Shown here: positions 60,168-64,000 of the stretch, one piece after another
Position numbering within the stretch: the stretch's first letter is position 1
Layout: each line of letters opens with the position of its first letter
NCBI RefSeq assembly: GCF_037963765.1
Contig: NZ_CP150166.1
Location: 3,169,501-3,233,500 of the forward strand
DNA length: 64,000 nucleotides
From: Sporosarcina sp. FSL W8-0480
GTDB lineage: Bacteria; Bacillota; Bacilli; Bacillales_A; Planococcaceae
Direction of reading: 5' to 3'
Position numbers and translations under genes: made by a program
Notes under the pieces: model-generated
What the model was told of the DNA's origin: nothing
The model's database searches: none
What the model saw: the letters and a program-made list of their open reading frames with translations, nothing else

Positions 60168-60992
60168 TTAATTGACACGGCCAATTTCATTCACTGCTTT
60201 TTCCATGCTACGGTCATATGCCTGGAGTATTTTTTGATTCGCCTCGAACGCCCTGAACGCGGCAAGCATGTCCGTCATCGTCTTCGCTGCATCTACGTTA
60301 GAGCCTTCCAAATACCCCTGTTGGAATGAAAAGCCGCCTTGCGTTCCCGGAAGGTTTCCGTTTTGACTCGCGAATAGGCCGTTATCTTGTTTCAAAAGTG
60401 AGGAGGGCTGCTCCGCGAATGAAACACCAAGTGTCGCAACTGTTGCCCCATCTTGCATGATGACACCATTGTCGGAAATAGTGAATTCATCACTTTGCAA
60501 CTGAATGCGTTGTCCGTTTGAGTCAAGAACATAGTATCCCATCGGATTCGTCAGATTGCCGTTCGCGTCAATCGTGAAATTACCGTTTCGTGTGTACAGC
60601 TCATTTCCATTTTCATTTTCAAGCCTGAAAAAGACAGTTCCACGCTCGTTCGTTTCGGTATTGACCGGCAAATTGACATCGATGAGTGCAACGTCAGTCG
60701 TCATGCCGGTTTCCCGTAGTGATCCTTGCGTGAAAAGCGGCAATGTCTCTTGCATGTAAACGCCTGTTGAAAGTGGCCCTACTAACGTTATGCCTTTATA
60801 GTGAAGGCCTTTTTCCGTAGGAATCCGTGTCGCGTTCACACTGGACATTAACATTTCAGGGAATGACCGGATCGTTGACTGTTCAGCTTTAAAGCCCGGT
60901 GTGTTGGCGTTCGCCATATTATTCGCCAACATTTCCGTCCTGCGCTGTTGCGCGATCATGCCGGAACCTGCTGTGTAAAATCCTCGGAACAT
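60168..60992 (-). CDS. flhO: Flagellar hook-basal body rod protein FlhO
   Basis: The product has 274 residues. MFRGFYTAGSGMIAQQRRTE then MLANNMANANTPGFKAEQST is the N-terminal rod signature, and the C-terminus (GYLEGSNVDAAKTMTDMLAA) carries the partner helix. Mid-part motifs such as GNFTIDANGNLTNPMGYYVL match the FlgG/FlgF family. Start ATG 60992 follows AAAGGAGGCGGG. It lies just downstream of mbl, as in B. subtilis, and upstream of flhP. Confidence 0.92.
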   Translation of the reverse strand: MFRGFYTAGSGMIAQQRRTEMLANNMANANTPGFKAEQSTIRSFPEMLMSSVNATRIPTEKGLHYKGITLVGPLSTGVYMQETLPLFTQGSLRETGMTTDVALIDVNLPVNTETNERGTVFFRLENENGNELYTRNGNFTIDANGNLTNPMGYYVLDSNGQRIQLQSDEFTISDNGVIMQDGATVATLGVSFAEQPSSLLKQDNGLFASQNGNLPGTQGGFSFQQGYLEGSNVDAAKTMTDMLAAFRAFEANQKILQAYDRSMEKAVNEIGRVN

Positions 60993-61041
60993 GGATGCCC
61001 GCCTCCTTTCGTTTATTATTTATTTCAATTAAAGTTAGGTT

Positions 61042-62034
61042 TCAATAACGTCCTGCTTTACTGATGTTTTCAAGAAGAATGCCCGTCCCGACTGCAACAC
61101 AGCTAAGTGGGTTGTCCGAAACAAAAACCGGAACTTTTAATTCCTCAGCAAGAAGTTGGTCTATTCCATGCATCAGCGCGCCGCCACCTGTAAGGAAAAT
61201 GCCACGGTCTATAATGTCGGCGGAAAGTTCCGGTGGTGTTTTTTCCAAAACGTTTTTCGCCGATTGAACGATCATTTCCACAGATTCATTCAATGCTTCG
61301 CGAATTTCTTCAGAATCAACCGTAATTGTACGCGGTAAACCCGAAACCATATCGCGTCCACGAATATCCATCGATTCTTTACGGCTGCCCCGGAATACCG
61401 TTGCAATGCTTTTCTTAATCGTTTCAGCTGTTCGTTCCCCAATATGTAGTTTATGCTTTCTTTTTATAGCTTGGATGATGTCATTGTCAAACATGTCGCC
61501 CGCCGCTTTTATCGACTCCGAAGTGACGATATCCCCCATCGACAGAACTGCGACATCCGTCGTTCCCCCGCCGATATCGATTACCATATTCCCGCTTGGT
61601 TGGAAAATGTCCATTCCGGCCCCGATTGCTGCGACTTTCGGCTCTTCTTCAAGATAGATCTTTTTTCCGCCGGATTTTTCTGCAGCGTCCTGGATTGCTT
61701 TCTGTTCGACACTTGTAATGTTCGTCGGGCAGCAAATCAGAATCCGCGGTTTCGACAAAAATCCTTTGACTTTCAACTTATTGATAAAATGGCGAAGCAT
61801 CGCCTCGGTGACGTCGAAATCAGCGATGACTCCATCTTTCATTGGTCGGATCGCAACAATGTTACCTGGCGTTCTACCGACCATTTTACTGGCTTCCTCA
61901 CCGACAGCCAAAACCTTATTCGTTTGCTTGTCAATGGCAACAACAGCCGGCTCGTCAAGCACAATCCCTTTCCCTTTTACGTGAATCAACACATTGGCAG
62001 TTCCAAGGTCGATTCCAATATCCTTAGCAAACAT
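61042..62034 (-). CDS. mbl: MreB-like actin homologue Mbl
   Basis: The product has 330 residues from ATG 62034 (MFAKDIGIDLGTANVLIHVK), the start usual for Mbl; an in-frame start ten codons upstream exists. Actin-fold phosphate motif 1 is DIGIDLGTANVLIH, motif 2 is MVIDIGGGTTDVAVLS, and the adenosine motif is GIFLTGGGALMHGID. Mbl guides lateral wall synthesis under the membrane. Together with spoIIID before it and flhO after it, this is the B. subtilis order. AGGGGAAACAGG lies upstream. Confidence 0.93.
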   Translation of the reverse strand: MFAKDIGIDLGTANVLIHVKGKGIVLDEPAVVAIDKQTNKVLAVGEEASKMVGRTPGNIVAIRPMKDGVIADFDVTEAMLRHFINKLKVKGFLSKPRILICCPTNITSVEQKAIQDAAEKSGGKKIYLEEEPKVAAIGAGMDIFQPSGNMVIDIGGGTTDVAVLSMGDIVTSESIKAAGDMFDNDIIQAIKRKHKLHIGERTAETIKKSIATVFRGSRKESMDIRGRDMVSGLPRTITVDSEEIREALNESVEMIVQSAKNVLEKTPPELSADIIDRGIFLTGGGALMHGIDQLLAEELKVPVFVSDNPLSCVAVGTGILLENISKAGRY

Positions 62035-62064
62035 CAATCCTGTTTCCCCTTCCGGCTCAATCAT

Positions 62065-62410
62065 CTACATACGTATATTAGCCTACTCTACTGACTATAT
62101 ATTGTATCACAATGGCGTTATGTTGAACACAAAAATTGACAGTTATTTCACATATATTTATTCAGAATTAAAAAGCGTAGGATGTTATGTCGATTGGAGA
62201 AAATTTACAAGATATTTTGGGAGGTTCTTATTTTCATAGCGGTTCGGAATAATGCTTTTTTATTCCAATTTAGTCGATGGGGGTAAATTCATTAAACTTT
62301 TTCGAGGTGATTTCGGGGGATATTTCCTGTAGGGGGAAAGGTTGTCCACATGCGAAAAGACAGGGTGTCCGCCCTACTGCCTAGGCTGGTTGCGTCCCCG
62401 TCTATTCTCA
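62065..62410. other. Intergenic region between spoIIID and mbl
   Basis: AT-rich upstream part of mbl (62065-62330) with no coding frame or clear promoter found. Near 62340-62400 on the minus strand AGGGCGGACACCCT and TCTTTT could be a weak end signal of spoIIID. Confidence 0.4.
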
Positions 62411-62680
62411 CTACATGTTGCGGGCCTTCTTATTTTCATTCATCCATTTCATCCGTGTTGCTTCACCGCCTCTTAAATGTCTGACAGACTTATGATAGGC
62501 AAGTACTTTTGCGACTTCTTCAGACAACTCAGCATCCACATTCGGCAGTCGTTCCGTTAAATCTTTGTGGACCGTGCTTTTCGAATAGCCCGTCGCTTTC
62601 GCAAGTGCCCGTACTGTAAGTCCAGTGTCCAGCAACATTTTACCGAGGCGCACGCATCGCCTCCGAATTTGCTCGTGCAC
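62411..62680 (-). CDS. spoIIID: Sporulation transcription factor SpoIIID
   Basis: The product has 89 residues from GTG 62680 behind GGAAGAGGG. The DNA-binding helix-turn-helix is TVRALAKATGYSKSTVHKDL, followed by TERLPNVDAELSEEVAKVLA and YHKSVRHLRGGEATRMKW; the sequence follows B. subtilis SpoIIID throughout. It regulates sigma-E-dependent genes in the mother cell, and so shows that the organism is a spore former. The start is taken from the family (MHEQIR). Confidence 0.95.
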   Translation of the reverse strand: MHEQIRRRCVRLGKMLLDTGLTVRALAKATGYSKSTVHKDLTERLPNVDAELSEEVAKVLAYHKSVRHLRGGEATRMKWMNENKKARNM

Positions 62681-62718
62681 GCCCTCTTCCTTTCCCTGTC
62701 AGCTCCGTTTCTTCCTTT

Positions 62719-62748
62719 ATCTTATGCGAGGTATGACCGGATTATGTC
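62719..62748 (-). promoter_or_regulatory. Sigma-E-like promoter of spoIIID
   Basis: On the minus strand GACATAAT (62748-62741) and CATAAGAT (62726-62719) are separated by 14 bases, close to the sigma-E spacing. The -10 differs from CATACAAT at two positions. The distance to the start at 62680 is about 40 bases. Confidence 0.4.
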
Positions 62749-62800
62749 TGGGCGTTGTTAGAGGGGGGAAATATAGAGATGGATTTAATTGCGGTGAAAG

Positions 62801-63310
62801 GAGAACTTTTTTGGTGGAAAGGAGAACTCCTGGAGCAGGAAGGAGAACTCTTCCGATGGAAAGGAGAACTCCTGGCGCGTTAACGAGAACTCTTTCGGTG
62901 GAAAGGAGAACTTCGGGAGCGTTAATGAGAACTCTTCCGGTGGAAAGGAGAACTCCTGGCGCAGGAAGGAGAACTCTTCCGATGGAAAGGAGAACTCCTG
63001 GCGCGTTAATGAGAACTCTTCCGATGAAAAGGAGAACTCCTGGCGCGTTAATGAGAACTCTTCCGGTGGAAAGGAGAACTTCGGGAACGGGAATGAGAAC
63101 TCTTCCGATGGAAAGGAGAACTCCTGGCGCGTTAACGAGAACTCTTTCGGTGGAAAGGAGAACTCCGGGAACGTTAATGAGAACTCTTTCGGTGGAAAGG
63201 AGAACTCCTGGGTCAGGAATGAGAACTCTTCCGATGGAAAGGAGAACTCCTGGGTCAGGAATGAGAACTCTTCCGGCGGATAGGAGAACTTTCCCAGTTT
63301 AAAGGAGTAC
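62801..63310 (+). repeat. GAGAACTC tandem array, 24-25 units of exactly 21 bp
   Basis: GAGAAC recurs at 62801, 62822, 62843 and on to 63284 without a single length change. Units of type GAGAACTCTTCCGGTGGAAA alternate with units of type GAGAACTCCTGGCGCGTTAA, giving a 42-bp higher-order period. The 225-residue frame across it is an artefact. Confidence 0.95.
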
Positions 63311-63321
63311 TACAGAAAAAA

Positions 63322-63439
63322 CTAATTTGTGGAAAGGCATTAGGCGCGATTAGATGTTGCTTAAAACAATATAAGTTCCGCGGAATGGATGTATGTCTAC
63401 TTAAAATCATTCGCGCCAAATGCTTTTGACACTTTAAAG
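63322..63439. repeat. MITE-like element, second inverted pair of the GCGC-TAATGC module
   Basis: The left end (63322-63353) reads AAAGGCATTAGGCGCGATTA. The right end (63408-63439) reads TTCGCGCCAAATGCTTTTGA followed by CACTTT. CCGCGG lies at 63379. It directly follows the GAGAACTC array. Confidence 0.6.
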
Positions 63440-63451
63440 ATCTGTCTTTCA

Positions 63452-64000
63452 TTATTTATCGATCTGTAACTCATAATGGGCATTTCGGCCATGCCCTATA
63501 AGTTTTGTTGGGGCTTTCGCTAATAAATATTTCGCAAGATGTCGACATTCGATTTGCATGAAATACCTAAACTCCTTGTTAGTCATTGTCTCTTTTATTA
63601 AATAGCGCCAGTCTTCTAATGCCGCTTTATACTCTTCTGACCCCATATAGCCGCAGGAGAAACACCGCCATTTTCTTTCCTCCCATTTCATCTTAAATTT
63701 TCCGCATTCCGTACAAATGACCCCTGGAATTATTTCGGCTGGATGAATATTGAATTTAGTGGCCAACGGAAAAGGATTAAACTCACGATGATTTTTGAGA
63801 ATTTCATTGGATAGTTTTTGAATTTCTTGTCTGCTTAAGATTTCTTGATTGATTGGTAGTGATCTTAGGTATGCTGGAACGTCGTAGGTAAACATAATAT
63901 CCATCTCAGGTGTTTCCTCAATTTGCATCTCGTTATTGTATGCAAACGCAATTAGCCCTCTAACCGGCATTTTGATGTTCCTTGCATGCAACCAATTCTC
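63452..64000 (-). CDS. NERD-domain protein paralogue, 5' part outside the window
   Basis: The frame is open to the window edge (183 codons: ENWLHARNIKMPVRGLI...). It is homologous to the last 180 residues of the 44314-45291 product: CTECGKFKMKWEERKWRCFSC gives the four-cysteine zinc motif, and ETMTNKEFRYFMQIECRHLA then KYLLAKAPTKLIGHGRNAHY matches its end. The NERD core itself must lie outside the window. It lies after a repeat pair and the GAGAACTC array. Confidence 0.8.
   Translation of the reverse strand, partial: ENWLHARNIKMPVRGLIAFAYNNEMQIEETPEMDIMFTYDVPAYLRSLPINQEILSRQEIQKLSNEILKNHREFNPFPLATKFNIHPAEIIPGVICTECGKFKMKWEERKWRCFSCGYMGSEEYKAALEDWRYLIKETMTNKEFRYFMQIECRHLAKYLLAKAPTKLIGHGRNAHYELQIDK

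Noticed and set aside
61453..62094. 213-residue plus-strand frame
   Set aside because: Antisense to mbl, a well-supported gene.
62625..63302. 225-residue plus-strand frame with RRTPGALMRTLPVE-type repeats
   Set aside because: Produced by the 21-bp GAGAACTC array (21 is a multiple of three, so the frame stays open). It overlaps spoIIID's start in antisense and lacks a binding site.
1..64000. tRNA, rRNA, riboswitch or prophage genes
   Set aside because: No cloverleaf, rRNA-like segment, known riboswitch core or phage structural gene was found by reading, though a covariance search was not possible.

Overview
The window comes from a Gram-positive, spore-forming bacterium of the Bacillales. It is most likely a member of the Planococcaceae close to Sporosarcina or Lysinibacillus. 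This is inferred from spoIIID, mbl, flhO/flhP, fabZ and the ywqA/ywqB/ywpF/ssbB neighbourhood, from many S-layer-homology (SLH) proteins, and from csaB. AGGAGG-type ribosome binding sites and frequent TTG and GTG starts fit this. No rRNA or tRNA gene was seen.

Layout. Region 1 (1-3.5 kb): the start of a secreted phosphodiester glycosidase gene and an O-antigen-ligase-like polymerase, separated by repeats. Region 2 (3.9-21.3 kb): six SLH exoprotein genes on the minus strand: a DUF4855-like protein, a lytic transglycosylase, a protein with a helical N-terminal region, two paralogous giant subtilases and the probable main S-layer protein. Region 3 (21.6-28.3 kb): secondary cell wall polysaccharide (SCWP) assembly, with a UDP-ManNAc dehydrogenase type enzyme and a TagA glycosyltransferase on the minus strand, and csaB, a GT4 glycosyltransferase and a MurJ/Wzx flippase on the plus strand. 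Region 4 (28.8-43.6 kb): six more SLH proteins (glucosaminidase, NlpC/P60, a third subtilase, amidase, 5'-nucleotidase, CAP domain), interrupted by an EamA transporter, a type I toxin-antitoxin locus and panF/yhdT. Region 5 (43.8-51 kb): GNAT, NERD and DnaQ-like exonuclease genes, a polysaccharide deacetylase, an adaptor/membrane protein pair and an IDEAL-domain protein. Region 6 (51.2-64 kb): housekeeping genes in an order recalling the ywq/ywp/mbl region of B. subtilis.

The genes of regions 1-4 fit together. SLH domains bind pyruvylated SCWP. CsaB adds the pyruvate, TagA, the dehydrogenase, the GT4 enzyme, the flippase and the polymerase plausibly build and export the polymer, and twelve SLH proteins in the same 40 kb are its clients: a lattice protein, wall hydrolases, proteases and a nucleotidase.

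The most unusual feature is not protein coding. Intergenic regions carry exact-period tandem arrays with a 20 or 21 bp repeat unit. The cores are TTATGC (9 arrays), TTGAGCGC (2), GAGAACTC (1) and GAGCTC (1). The three asymmetric cores always lie on the same DNA strand whatever the direction of the neighbouring genes. Six of the thirteen arrays adjoin a conserved module of about 60 bp (CGCGG, about 27 bases, then TCGCGcc-TAATGC-nTTTgACAA-aTTAGGG). This looks like a lineage-specific chromosomal repeat system of unknown function. A second point of interest is an undisguised type I toxin-antitoxin pair at 39.4-39.8 kb.
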